Source: Myotis daubentonii
Taxonomy: Eukaryota; Chordata; Mammalia; Chiroptera; Vespertilionidae
DNA: 64,000 nucleotides
Direction: 5' to 3'
NCBI RefSeq assembly: GCF_963259705.1
Contig: NC_081842.1
Location: forward strand, 62,756,787 to 62,820,786
The notes under the pieces: model-generated
What the model saw: only the letters and a program-made list of their open reading frames with translations
The model's database searches: none
What the model was told of the DNA's origin: nothing
Program-made: the position numbers and the translations under genes
In this document: piece after piece, positions 21,210 through 31,959 of the stretch
How the letters are laid out: every line of letters begins with the position of its first letter
Numbering within the stretch: the first letter of the stretch is position 1

Positions 21210-21375
21210 TGATTTCTTCTTCTCCAGTCCCCTTAGAGCACCTGCTACCTTTATCACTCATCATTTATCATAGCACTTAATCATATCTCCCTTGTGTTGT
21301 TACCTGTTTTATGGGCATATATCTTGTCTTTCTAATTACATTACAAACTCCCGAGAGATAATGATAATCCTTTCT
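21210..21375 (+). repeat. L2 LINE 3'-end fragment
   Basis: TATCATAGCACTTAATCATATCTCC, GTTACCTGTTTTATGGGCATATATCTTGTC and ACTCCCGAGAGATAATG track the L2 3' terminus. Confidence 0.65.
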
Positions 21376-21918
21376 TTAAAAAAAAAAAAGAAAAGAAAAG
21401 AAAGAAAACATATTCTTCTTACTATACAGCTTGCTTTTGACCCATAGTAGATAATCCATATATTATTCTTATATAACATAAATTAATAAAAATAAAAATC
21501 TTATGTTGAACAGTATTGTAGCTGGTTTTCACAGCCGAATTTATTTAACAATTCCCATTTGAGTAAAATCATCATCTATATCATTTTCCTTTACCATATC
21601 TTACTCTGCAAAATGCCCAGTGAAACATGGATTTCAATGAATAATTGAAATCACACCCAGTCACTTCAGATTATGCTAAAGTTTCCATCCTGGTGTTCTT
21701 TATTAATTTGAGAGGATGTTATATTTCAGGAGAGACATGTTTTTGGAAATTGCTTTTCACCACCTTCCTCTTCCACACTGGACTCTGACACACCCAAGCC
21801 AGATGTTCTATATTCTTTGATCAACAGAATCCCTTGTAGAGAGAAGATTCTCAAAAAAATTGGAACTAATATAGTGTTGACCACTGTACCCCTAAATTGC
21901 TTATGTATACTATACATA
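21376..21918. other. Unassigned AT-rich DNA
   Basis: There is an A-rich run at about 21379-21410. No gene or named repeat is seen. Confidence 0.45.
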
Positions 21919-22186
21919 TATAGTAGTACTCCCTCCCCTTATCCACGGTTTCTCTTTCTAGGGTTTCAGTTACCTGTGGTGAGCCATGATCTGAAGATAT
22001 TAAATGGAGATCCTAGAAATAAACAATTCATAAGTTTGCAACTGCACACCATTCTGAGTAGCAAGATGAAATCTTGTGCCGTCCTGCTCTGGACTTGAAT
22101 TATCACTTAGTCCCTCTGTACTCTTGCCATCAGTTGCTGTAGCAGTAACACAGGATTATGTTCAAGTAACCCTTATTTACTTACAA

Positions 22187-22470
22187 ATGGCTCCCAAATG
22201 CATGAGTAGTGATGTTGGCAATTTGGATACGCCAAATAGAAGCCTTAAAATGCTTCCTTTAAGTGAAAAGGTGAAAGTTAACCACTTAATAAGGGAAGAA
22301 AGAAAAGCATATGCTCAGGTTGCTAAAATCTGTGGTAAGAACAAATCTGTCCATGAGACTATAAAAGATGAAAAAAGAAATTCATGCTAGTTTTGCTGTT
22401 GCACCTCAAACAGCAAGCAATACAACCACAGTGCCTGCTACATGCTTAGTGAAGGTGGAAGAGTCATTAA
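22187..22470 (+). pseudogene. Tigger transposase N-terminal remnant
   Basis: The frame from ATG 22187 encodes MAPKCMSSDVGNLDTPNRSL and then LPLSEKVKVNHLIREERKAY, the start of a pogo/Tigger protein. This N-terminal region belongs to a CENP-B-type helix-turn-helix DNA-binding domain. It shifts frame near 22370, within an A-run. The next block, KEIHASFAVAPQTA, is in another frame. A (GT)n array and Helitrons cut off everything downstream, so no DDE catalytic domain remains. It is a dead transposase fragment. Confidence 0.8.
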
Positions 22471-22474
22471 ATGC

Positions 22475-22509
22475 GTGTGTGTGTGTGTGTGTGTGTGTGT
22501 TTGTGTGTA
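22475..22509. repeat. (GT)n microsatellite
   Basis: About 17 units, with one T-rich interruption, inside the Tigger remnant. Confidence 0.95.
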
Positions 22510-22952
22510 AGACAGAAACAGAAAACATGATTGAAGGCAATGTGTTTTGCTGAAAAGCACTGAGCCTGTACTGAGACTTCAGCAGGGTATCCCCTGAAAC
22601 TAGTGACCACTGTCACAGAACTTTTATTACAATACTAGAGGCCCGGTGCATGTGCACCTGTGGGGTCCCTCAGCCTGGTCTGCACCCTCTGGCAATCCGG
22701 GACCCCTCGGGGGCAGTCTGATATCCCCCAAGGGATGTAGCAGTGCGCAAAGTGGCAGGTGGCCAGGGAAGAATCCGCGCTTGGGCTGGGTGCCACACTG
22801 CTCCTGCTCATCCAGGCCCCCACTGTGCCTCTTGCCTGCCACCGCCACTTGGGAGTGCTGTTGTAGAGGTGGGAGAGGCTCACGCTACCTCAACTGTGCT
22901 CACCAGCAGTGAGCCAGGCCTCTGGCCGAGCGGTGTTCCGGCTGTGGGAGCG

Positions 22953-23008
22953 CACTGACCACCAGGGAGCAGCTCCAGCATTGAGTATCTGCCCCCTGAC
23001 GGTCAGTG
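22953..23008. promoter_or_regulatory. Inverted CTCF-core-like motifs in a Helitron
   Basis: CACTGACCACCAGGGAGCAG (22953-22972) is matched in reverse complement at 22989-23008 with three mismatches and a 16-bp spacer. The layout is the same as at 12164-12219. The second core (CAGGGGGCAG on the minus strand) is the better match. Function is untested. Confidence 0.5.
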
Positions 23009-23043
23009 CACATCATAGCAACCGGCTGTTTGGTCTCTTAGGC

Positions 23044-23255
23044 CTGTGGTCGGCAAACTGCAGCTCGTGAGCCACATGTGGCTCTTTGGCCCCTTGAGTG
23101 TGGCTCTTCCTAAGCCTTAGGAGTACCCTAATTAAGTTAATAACAATGTACCTACCTATATAGTTTAAGTTTAAAAAATTTGGCTCTCAAAAGAAATTTC
23201 AATCGTTGTACTGTTGATATTTGGCTCTGTTGACTAATGAGTTTGCCGACCACTG
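23044..23255. mobile_element. hAT MITE nested in a Helitron
   Basis: The termini are CTGTGGTCGGCAAACTGCAG and GTTTGCCGACCACTG, with 8-bp target duplications TCTTAGGC/CCTTAGGC (one mismatch). The first ~65 bp match the hAT at 12293, but the interior differs, so it is a different subfamily of the same group. Confidence 0.88.
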
Positions 23256-23278
23256 CCTTAGGCTTTTATATATATAGA

Positions 23279-23634
23279 CGAGAGGCCTGGCACACAGATT
23301 TGTGCACAGGTGGGGTCTGTGTGGTCTGGCCGGCCTGCCCCGATGGGGGCCAGTGGGAGCTGGGGGTGGTGGCGGGGAGGGGCCCTGGGAGGTTGACTGG
23401 GGTAGGGGGCCAGTCAGAGGGAGAGGCCATGGGTGGTTGGCTGGCTGGCCCTGCCCCTGATCAGGGTTGGGGGAGGTGGCTGGTGGCCAGGGGGAGGGGC
23501 CATGGGAGGTTCGGGGGCACCAGTTGGGACCCTGATCAGGCCGGCTGGCTATAGCAGTGTGCATCATAGGGACCAGTCATTCCGGTCATCCAGTCATTCT
23601 GTCGTCCTGGTCGCTTGGCTTTTATATATATAGA
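23279..23634 (-). mobile_element. Helitron (HelibatN type), tandem partner
   Basis: The minus-strand 5' end is TCTATATATATAAAAGCCAA at 23634, preceded by A. The 3' end is GTGCACAAATCTGTGTGCCA, then GGCCTCTCG at 23279. The terminal CTAG has mutated to CTCG. The interior is GC-rich (GGGGGAGGTGGCTGG motifs) with no protein. Confidence 0.85.
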
Positions 23635-23722
23635 TATTGTCATGATTGTTCTATTTTATCACCAGTTATTGCTATAAATTCTTACTGTACATAATGTATA
23701 AATTAAATTTTATCATAGGTAT

Positions 23723-23845
23723 ATAGAGGGGTGGGCAAAAGTAGGTTTACAGTTGTGAGTATGTGAAGCACATTTTATATATGTATTTTTATTAAATATT
23801 TTATTATTTTCCATACAACTATAAACCTACTTTTCCCCATCCTAT
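23723..23845. mobile_element. mariner-type MITE
   Basis: Inverted ends GGGGTGGGCAAAAGTAGGTT and the complement of AACCTACTTTTCCCCATCC continue to ACAGTTGT/ACAACTAT, giving imperfect repeats of about 28 bp. TA-rich sequence flanks the element. The ~120-bp length and lack of coding sequence indicate a non-autonomous Tc1/mariner element. It lies inside the Tigger remnant. Confidence 0.8.
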
Positions 23846-24030
23846 ATGTACAGAAAAAAACATGATACATTTAGAGTTTAGTACTATCTGCTATTTTAGA
23901 CATCTCTTGGGAGTGTTGGAACATATCCCCCATGGATAACGGAGAACTACTGTATGTGATACTAACATTTTCCCACAGGTAACATTGTAAAACCAACAGA
24001 GTGTAAAAATCTAGGGCTTCAAAAACAACA

Positions 24031-24312
24031 GCCCTAGCTGGTTTGTCTAAGTGGATAGAGAGGTGGCCTGTGGATTGAAGAGTCCTGGGTTCGATTCTAG
24101 TCAAAGGCATGTACCTCAGTTGCAAGCTCAATCCCTGGCCCTGTTTGGGGTGCATGTGGGAGGCAACCAATCGATGTGTCTTTCTCACATCGATTTCTTT
24201 CTCTCCCTCTCTCTTCCACTCTCTCTAGAAATCAATGGAAAAATATCCTTGGGTGAGAATTAAAAACAAACAAACAAAAAACCCAACAAAATAAAACAAC
24301 AACAACAAAAAA
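24031..24312 (+). mobile_element. tRNA-derived SINE (VES-like)
   Basis: It begins GCCCTAGCTGGTTTGTCTAAGTGG, has a near-intact B-box region (GGGTTCGATTCTAGTCAAAGG) and CCAATCGATGTGTCTTTCTC, and ends with an AAACAAACAAACAAAAAAC tail. AAAAACAACA just before it recurs approximately in the tail, so the exact end is uncertain. Confidence 0.88.
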
Positions 24313-25435
24313 AACACATAAAACCTCAACATCAGTCTCTCCCTTTAATCTATTTGCATGTGAGCCATCTGTCTCAGCTTAATATCCATCTGACTGCGTA
24401 GACAGACTGAACGGACAGCAGAGTATGTTTCACACCGCTCTGCTCTTACAGGTGTCCCTATACTTATATCGTGCATTCAGCCACCACACTCTATACTAGA
24501 GGTCAGCAGTTTCTGAAGTGTGTTTCAAACAATTCTCTTTGTGTCGGAGGTTAATAGGCATCACTAGAAGAATAGCTTTTGTGGTCAAAGGCATGTGGAA
24601 CAATTCTGGGATTTGGGCTAAGCTAAATGTTAGTTTCTTTAGAGGTGAGGCTTCTTTGAGCATATAACATATTAATGTATTATTTAAATCTCTAACAGGA
24701 CCGAGTATTATACATACAGTATTACCCAAATTTATTTAACACAAGAAATGTTTCCAAAGCATTCTGGGGACTGATGTTTCTTAGAACACAGTTAAATATT
24801 TTAATGGATTCATTACTGATTACCACTTTCTAATTACATTTGCTAAATCTAACAAAATAAATAAACAGGAAATCCTACAAGCATGGTTCTTACTTGTAAA
24901 GCAACCAGACAATATATACTTTTACTTTAAATGAACCAGAACTGCCAACCTTACATAACTGTGCCATTTTTCCTTTTGTAATATGAATGATCATCTACAT
25001 TTCCCTCCTTTTAAAAATATTTTATTATCATTAAAAGAATCTTAGTCACTCTTGGGCATTCCTAGACAGCAAGGAGGTAACCATTGCTGTGTTTTCCCCC
25101 CTCACATTCCCTGCATGGGGAAGTCCGGTGGAGTAGACTTAGTTTACTCCTCCAGGCCTGGATCACACAGAATCTCATGATCCTTCATCATGAGCATCAG
25201 TTTTCAGTTTATGGGGTTGTATCTCTAGAATGTTTAAAGACTCTTTGAATCAGTGTTTTTCCTACACAACATCCTAAAATATATAGTTTAGGTAGAAAAG
25301 TTCTATTCAGCTTATTTTCTTGTAATTTTCTTCTTTACCAATAAAAAACAGTCAAGATTATGAAATTGTATTGTCTCCTGGTAGGTAGACCAAAGCTGTT
25401 GTGTCATAAAAATTGTCAATTTTGAGTGAAAGAAG
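24313..25435. other. Unassigned AT-rich DNA
   Basis: No gene, tRNA or repeat could be supported here. Confidence 0.45.
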
Positions 25436-25437
25436 AG

Positions 25438-25580
25438 AACCCACATGTATTGATTATCTACTATGTTATCATCACACATAATCTTCAGACAAAGCCTTTA
25501 AGACTCTTATGATTATATTTAAATTATACACAAAGAATTGAGGCTCCCCACCCCAAGAGCTAGAAAATGGAAGAAATGTT
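25438..25580 (+). repeat. MIR-like SINE
   Basis: TGTATTGATTATCTACTATGTTATC, ATCACACATAATCTTC and AAAGAATTGAGGCTCCCC follow the MIR core order (TACTATGTGCC, TCACA, AACTGAGGC). Confidence 0.6.
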
Positions 25581-25781
25581 AATTTAGGTATGTCATATTT
25601 CAAAGTTCAGCTTCTTTTCTTTTAATTATATTGTTTTCCAACCAAAGGCTATAGTCTTCTAAAAAGATAATCCACATTTTTCACTCAAATGTTAATTTTT
25701 AAAACAGTTCATTAGAATTCAATTTTTTTTTTAGAATTCAATTTTAAAAATACCTTTACCATATCTGCATTGTTAATGTAA

Positions 25782-25782
<1 letters not shown>

Positions 25783-25819
<37 letters not shown>
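25783..25819. repeat. (AC)n microsatellite
   Basis: A perfect array of about 18 CA units. Confidence 0.97.
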
Positions 25820-25821
<2 letters not shown>

Positions 25822-25941
25822 AGTAGTTAGGGATATCTTTAGCTTTAAGAACCAAAACAATATAGTAGCTAAAACAAACAGGAACTATATATTTTTAAGT
25901 CACAGGGATGTAACCTATGGCATAGGGTATATAGTTAATAA

Positions 25942-26176
25942 TCTATAAAATAAAAGGGTAATATGCCAATTAGACTGAACATCTTCTGGACGTCATTCTG
26001 GCCGAAGCTGGGGCTGGAGGGAAGCCAGCCCGGGGCCTGAGTGCCTGCTGGTGGCTGGAGGAGGGAAGTCCGGGTCCCGGGTGCCAGAGGGAAGCCAGTG
26101 CCGGCCGCTGTGGGGGAAGTGTGGGGGAGGAAGAAAGGCCTACCATTGCACAAATTTTCATGTATCGGGCCTCTAG
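25942..26176 (+). mobile_element. Helitron (HelibatN type)
   Basis: It starts TCTATAAAATAAAAGGGTAA after an A and ends CATTGCACAAATTTTCATGT (decayed hairpin), then ATCGGGCCTCTAG, then T. Near its 5' end it shares AGACTGAACATCTTCTGGAC-like sequence with the short Helitron at 6643, so these two belong to one subfamily. Confidence 0.87.
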
Positions 26177-28080
26177 TATTGTAATAACTATACATGGTCC
26201 AAGGTGTGTACTCAAAATATCAGAGGGAATGCTTTGTAAAGTATATGATTGTCTAAACACTATGCTGGACTTCTGAAAATAATGTTGAATGTAAACTGTA
26301 GTTGAAAAAATAAAATTAAAATAATAACAAAATAAGTCTGTGCCGTAGAATATTGAGGCCAACGTCACTGCAATTCTTTAAGCCTTTCCTTCACAGCTTT
26401 TGTCTTCAAGTTTACAATGGATATGACATTTTTGGGCACCATATTCCCATTCAAAGCAGATGACAGTGGTGGTGGAGGAAGGACATTGAGGGGAAGTTGT
26501 CAGAACACATGATTTTCATCCCTTCTATCAGCACAAGCAAAAGCCTTGCTAGAGTTCTCTGCAGATATGCTTCCTTCTCTGTGCCTAGAACTCTGTTACA
26601 TGCACATACAAGAGAGTTGGAAACTGAGGCCATAACCTCAGAAGGCAAATAGGCGCCCTGAGCATTATCAAGGTTTTGTTAAGAGGAAAAGAGAATATAT
26701 ATGGGTAGGTTACTAATAGTGTCTGTACCTTATCAGCTTCAATCCACATTTATGTCTCACTTTTATTAAGTTTATTGATTGGTTGTGATCAATCAGCCTT
26801 TACCACGCAAGGTTTGTTGGAGATAGGTTATTTCTAAACACAAAGGAGTGTGGGATTTGTCCTTTAATATTCATGTTACATAGATTTCTAGATATAAAGA
26901 ACATTTAAATTGAATTATGTTTTCTGTTCTATGAAGGTAAAATGTCCTGGACATATTTTCAGGGCGTGCCAACACTTTATGATAAAATAATGTGGGAGAT
27001 AGCATTTCTCATTTGAACAGCACTTTGTTCTGGGTGAAATCTGGGAGGTGATAGAGATAGGAGATAGGGATAGAGCTTCAGAGGTTTTAAAAGACAATTT
27101 GAAAATACCTATCAAAACTTAAGATGCAAGTTTCAGTACTCAAAAGATAAAGGGATTTTATTACAACCTTGGAACAAACCTAGAATAGATAAACCTGATG
27201 AATTTATATGTGCTCTGGTACCTAGTATACATATGATAGCCAAAATTTGGGGGGTGATTTGTATTTCTTTGAATTGAATTGGAATGTATGGCTAACCCAT
27301 CAGAAAGTATCTGTGAATTGCACACCTGTATGGTGCAAATGCCTGTCTTTAATGTGTGTGAGTTAGATTTAGACAGCTTCTCTCTAGAAAAATAGGGCCC
27401 TTGATGCCCCTTTGTAAGCTTTGAAGCAGCTATCTTTACTCTCTGAGACAAGAGCATATGGACCCTAGGCCCTGACTCTGTGTCACAATAAAAACACCTA
27501 TACCACAAGTGAGGACATCTTTTTGCCAGACCAAAGCATATTTTTAACCTTTAAAGCTTGGTTAGAATCCCTTCTCATCCCATAGCTGCTCCCCTTTCTT
27601 TGGGCCTTTACGTAGCTCTCTGTGCATTGCCTCCAATTCCTTTAAACTTTGCTGCTTATGCCCTCTGAAACCCTGTGCTCTTATCAACTGAATCTCCTAC
27701 TTGGTCCAGCTTTTAAAGGCATTTTTTTGAATACTTGCATTTCCATGCTTGAATGGAGGCATTCCTTTGAGTAAAAACTTTCCCTGCACCTTTTACCTGG
27801 GCGTCCATGAGCCATTGATGGGTGGAGTTGGGTAATCTTGCTCAGGCTATTTCCATCCTCCTGTCTGAGGTCTTCCTTTGAGCTTCTTGCCATCTGACAA
27901 TGTTACTTTCAACCTTCCTCAGCACAGCCATCCATGGACCTCACGGCGGTTCTTCCCTTCTTTTGAAGATCTTGAAATCAAAGTCATTATTTTCTTTTCT
28001 AACTCCATTGAGGGGATAAATGCATTTTTGGATGAGCCTTACAATATTCTAGCTTACAAGACCACAAGCAAAGTCTCCCA
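26177..28080. other. Unassigned sequence
   Basis: Several open frames of 60-130 codons occur on both strands. None has a domain or a start context worth calling. The region 26380-26690 looks like an old LTR or DNA repeat that I cannot name. Confidence 0.4.
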
Positions 28081-28084
28081 AAAT

Positions 28085-28212
28085 TCAAGAAGATTGAAAT
28101 CATACCAAGAATCTTCTCAGACCACAATGGCATAATATTAGAAATAAACTACAGTAAAAACAATTCAAAACACTCAAACACTTGGAAGCTGAATAGCATG
28201 TTATTAAATATT
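28085..28212 (+). mobile_element. L1 ORF2 fragment
   Basis: ATCATACCAAGAATCTTCTC, GACCACAATGGCATAATATT and CACTTGGAAGCTGAATAGCATG correspond to the endonuclease-to-RT region of L1 ORF2. It is a short dead fragment. Confidence 0.7.
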
Positions 28213-28417
28213 TCCCATTGACTTCTAGAGAGAGTGGAAGGAAGGGGGGCAGAAAGAAAGAGAAACATCAATATGAGAGAGAAGCATCAATCAGTTGCGT
28301 GTTGCCTCCCACATGCAACCCAACCGGGTACGGGATCCAACTTGCAACCCAGGTACAAAGCTTCCACCCTTTGTTGCACAGGCCGATGCTCTAACAACCT
28401 AGAAGCACTGGTCAGGG
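28213..28417 (-). mobile_element. tRNA-derived SINE (diverged)
   Basis: On the minus strand: a CCCTGACCAGTGCTTCTAGG head, GAGCATCGGCCTGTGCAAC, GGGAGGCAAC, GCTTCTCTCTCATATTGATG, and a remnant tail near AGTCAATGGG. It interrupts or abuts the L1 fragment just upstream. Confidence 0.8.
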
Positions 28418-28644
28418 ATATTCAGCTTCTTTATTGCTATTCAAGTTGGCTGTCCCCTAAGAGTTTTATGGAAGGGAAACATTTTAGATGGTTTTGCATC
28501 TCCAAATCTAATAGCTTTAGTGCCCAGAAGAAACATGTACATATATCAATATATAGTGATTATACAAAGCTTATTTTAACAAGGGGAAAGAAAACATAAT
28601 CTAGAGATAAATGAGAGCTCCTGCGAATAGAAAAGGAAACACAG
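28418..28644. other. Unassigned sequence
   Basis: Nothing recognisable is seen here. Confidence 0.4.
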
Positions 28645-28649
28645 TTTGG

Positions 28650-28885
28650 TGTCTTAGGGACTGGCCCTGGATCCTGTCTCATTTTACGTTTTCATAAATG
28701 GTTTGGAAGAGGGAACGCATGATGAATTATCCAAGTTTGCAGATGACACTAAGCTCTTCCAGGTAGTGAAATGCCAAGCAGATGGAGATAAACTGCAGGG
28801 AGAACTTGCCAGCCTGCATGAGTGGGCAGAAAAGTGGTAGATGATATTCAATGTGGGCAATGAAAGGTAATTCACTTAGGAAAAT
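28650..28885 (+). pseudogene. L3/CR1-type LINE reverse-transcriptase fragment
   Basis: The + frame reads INGLEEGTHDELSKFADDTK and continues LF..., then ELASLHEWAEKW, a stop, and MIFNVGN. FADDTKL is the catalytic reverse-transcriptase motif of CR1/L3-like LINEs, and the LHEWAEKW..MIFNVGK context is typical of that clade. About 65 codons are readable with one stop (28840). For a family that old, the frame is well preserved, but the piece is a small part of the domain and cannot be active. Confidence 0.75.
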
Positions 28886-29995
28886 AATAAAAGCTATGCT
28901 CATAGAAAAAATAAATTGAGTTATTTGGTAGCCTCATAAAAGATACAGACATTTTTATAGACCATCCTTTGAGTTAACCCTTGAGTATATTAACAAATCA
29001 GGAAGGGAATTGAAAATAAACACACAAAAACATAAATAATGAATTAAATATGTAGCACAACGTGGGATATTTAGTCCATTTGTCAAACAACGCTAATTGA
29101 GTGCCTAGTATGTGTCAAGCTCTCTTCTTGGCATCAAAGTCTATTTGGTCATTGCATCTCAAAAGAAAACAAAGACAAAAATCTGTAAAATAGAGGTCAA
29201 TGAGGATAGACTACAAATTAGGTTGCAATGACCTTAGAGAATCGTGGGTGTCTTCTAGGCTATCACCAAGCACATGTAGTTCAGATAACACTTAAGGATC
29301 CCATTACATTGGCAGAGTCAAATAATCAAGAAACACATAGGTCAGAGCATCCAAAAAGGTGGAACACCTGCCTATTTCCTATGCTAGCATTCTGCATGAA
29401 TGTTGCATAGTGGAACTGTTGAACCTATTTTTTTGGCCATAAATGAGTGAAGAATAAGATCAGAAAATCTCAGCAGATAAGGTAGATGATGGTTCAGAAT
29501 TTGGAGTTCAAAGGGAAACCTCGAGGTGAACCAAGAAATAACCCAAAGAGACAAAATCTCATTAGGCTTAAAGGGGAAAAAAAGAAGGAAAGAAATGAAG
29601 GGAGAGAATCTGGGATCAAGAAAGTGCATGAATAAAACACTATTGTAAACATGATCATATGAAGATACCTGCTGTATTTGTATACATTTAGAAGATTTCT
29701 TTAAAAATAAACAATCATACCTTTGCAAAGAGCAAAACAACAAACAAAAAACTTAATATAAAATAAAATATTACTGAAATAAAGCCAATCATACTCATAT
29801 TGTTTCTGTTGTTATTCTGGGCACTCATATGCTTAAGCTTGTGAAACTCTTACCCTGGAATAATTTAATTATTACTATAATAACATGATTTGGATTCAGG
29901 AATTTTTTTAGAGTAAACAAATAAGAAATGTACATGTGCTCTTTGTGCCCTCTGACTTTTTATTCCATTTGCTCTTGTTTCTGTTACCTTAGTAC
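28886..29995. other. Unassigned DNA with a possible short L2 scrap
   Basis: 29085-29160 (CTAATTGAGTGCCTAGTATGTGTCAAGC) resembles an L2/MIR tail. No gene is supported elsewhere. Confidence 0.45.
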
Positions 29996-29999
29996 TAAA

Positions 30000-30385
30000 A
30001 GTACAACTTCTCTATCCTGTTTCCATTCCTGCCCATGGTCTCTGTTCTGTTAATCCTCGCACATCAAATATACTTTCCATTAGCTTTAGCTCATCAGAGT
30101 CTACCCACCTCTGAAGACAAACCCAGTTACCATAATCTGTTCATTTATTCATTTGTTCCTTATCCATTTTTACAATTATTTAGTAAAAATCTAATATATT
30201 AATGGAACTGTGCTCAGCTATTCCCATGCGCCTATAGTATGCATATATAGTTCATACAATCTTACAGTGAATTATTTGTGCATTGGTTTGTCCCAGTACA
30301 AGTTTGTTTAATATATTGTAAATTATTGGAGGTAAGGGACCATGCTTTCGAACCTTCTCTACCTATCTTGTCCATAGTGCTGTAA
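30000..30385 (+). repeat. L2 LINE 3'-end fragment (diverged)
   Basis: CCATTGCTC-like sequence, a GTGCATTGGTTTGTCC region, then ATTATTGGAGGTAAGGGACCATGC and CTTGTCCATAGTGCTGTAATG fit the L2 tail (GGGCAGGGACCATG, CCCAGTGC). The match is loose. Confidence 0.5.
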
Positions 30386-31955
30386 TGTAGTAAACCTTTT
30401 ACTTGGTTGATTGCTTAATAGGTTGAAATTGTCATTTGAAAGAGAACAGATATGTATCATCTACTTTGTAAAAGAGAACAGGGATGTATCATCTACTATG
30501 TATTTTTTTTTTCTCTCTGAAGAGTCATCACTTTTATTTGGTAAATAAGATTATCCCAAACAAAAGGACAACAAAAGACAAGCCAAAAAACAACAACAGA
30601 ACTTCAATCAGCCTTATGGTGCTTTTTCCAGTTCTAGAAGAGTTCTGTTGTTGTTATACTATTTTTCAAACAATGTTTCCATTTAAAACCACCTTTCCAT
30701 TGTAGAAATTTCCCAGCTTTTTCATGCAAAGCTTTCTTTTTAATGATTCACTTTGTCATCTTGTTTATCTCTCTTATTCACAAATTCTTTTGGTCATTTA
30801 TGAATAAACTTGGACTTTTTCCTAGAAAAATCCTGTTGTGACAAGAGGGTGTGACAAAAGCTGGTGTTGGTCATTTAAAATGTGTAACCAAGACATTCAT
30901 GTGACTGTCATTACTTTCCCTCGGGATCATAACATAATTAAAAATTAATTTTTTAAAAAAAAACAGTGGGAATGCCATGGTAGGAGCATTTCGGGAGCTT
31001 GGTGAAAAACAAAGAGTGGGAAAAGAACAATAGATATAAATCTGAGCTGTGAGTGTAGGTATCTTTCAAAGAAACAAACAACAACACCCCAAAACACCCA
31101 AATACCACAAAACTCATTAGGCCAGATTATAGAGAAGGAGTCTTTTGGAGAACTGTCATTAATCTGTAGCAAATACCAGGAAGCCACTTACTCAGGGTCC
31201 TATGCTAAGTGTGAGCATGTCTCTTGCCTATCTGTGTGTTTAACACAGAGGTGGCTGTGCTCCTTCTGAAAAACACTGGTCGGTGTGTTGGGACAGGACA
31301 ATGGGCAGTGGATAAAGGGTGACCATGTAAAGAAGTGGTAGGGAGTCTGAGAAACAATTTGGGGCTATTTAATAATATTGCATAGGGCCCAGCACTCACC
31401 CAGTATTTCTTTGGTAGCCTACCTCAGTAATTCTGTAGCAAAAAATGTTGTAGCAATCTGCTTTCCTGTTGCCCACAAATTTCACTTTCAAAAATCTATC
31501 CAATTATTCCCCTTAGTTTATCACATTGTACTGTGTTCGATCATTCTAGCAGGGGACTCCTTATTTGTAAATGTTCAGTTGTTCCAAGTATTTTCTTACC
31601 AGCCTTTCATCAATAGCTATTTTAGCAGTGTCTTTATTACTTCCTAATTGTCCACTGTTCTTTGGTTTACTGCTAAAAAAATGAATTCAGTATTTCAGCC
31701 ATTGTTGAGTAGTCATTGATTTCAAGCCTACTCCATTTATTTAGAGAGTCTATTTTCTCTTACTATCCTTCTGATTCAAAATTTTACATATACTAGTAGT
31801 TAGTTTTCTCATTATTTTTAATCCCTCTGGCTAGTACTAATGCTTCTATTTTTTCTGGCCATTATCTGCTTTCAGCTGTGAGAAACGGATTCATATTCTT
31901 CTACAAAAAAACTATTGTTTTTCATTAAATGCTAAATAATAATACATAATGATAA
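30386..31955. other. Unassigned AT-rich DNA
   Basis: No gene or named repeat was found. Confidence 0.4.
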
Positions 31956-31959
31956 TAGT

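Larger units (their letters stand above)
22635..23278 (-). mobile_element. Helitron (HelibatN type) with nested hAT
   Basis: The minus-strand 5' end is TCTATATATATAAAAGCCTA at 23278. The 3' end is a decayed hairpin GTGCACATGCAC followed by CGGGCCTCTAG at 22635. A hAT MITE sits at 23044-23255, close to the 5' end. Without it the Helitron is about 424 bp. It carries an inverted CTCF-like pair at 22953-23008. Its 5' end touches the 3' end of the next Helitron with no intervening base. Confidence 0.87.
21921..23952 (+). mobile_element. Tigger (pogo-type) DNA transposon, nested host
   Basis: Inverted termini TAGTAGTACTCCCTCCCCTT at the left and AACGGAGAACTACTG at the right are flanked by TA. The interior follows a Tigger with a CENP-B-like DNA-binding region (22187-22470) and the 3' section AATTAAATTTTATCATAGGTA near 23700. 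The whole is split by two tandem Helitrons (22635-23634) and a mariner MITE (about 23723-23845). Removing the Helitrons rejoins TTATTACAATA with TATTGTCATG, matching an intact Tigger. Confidence 0.82.
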
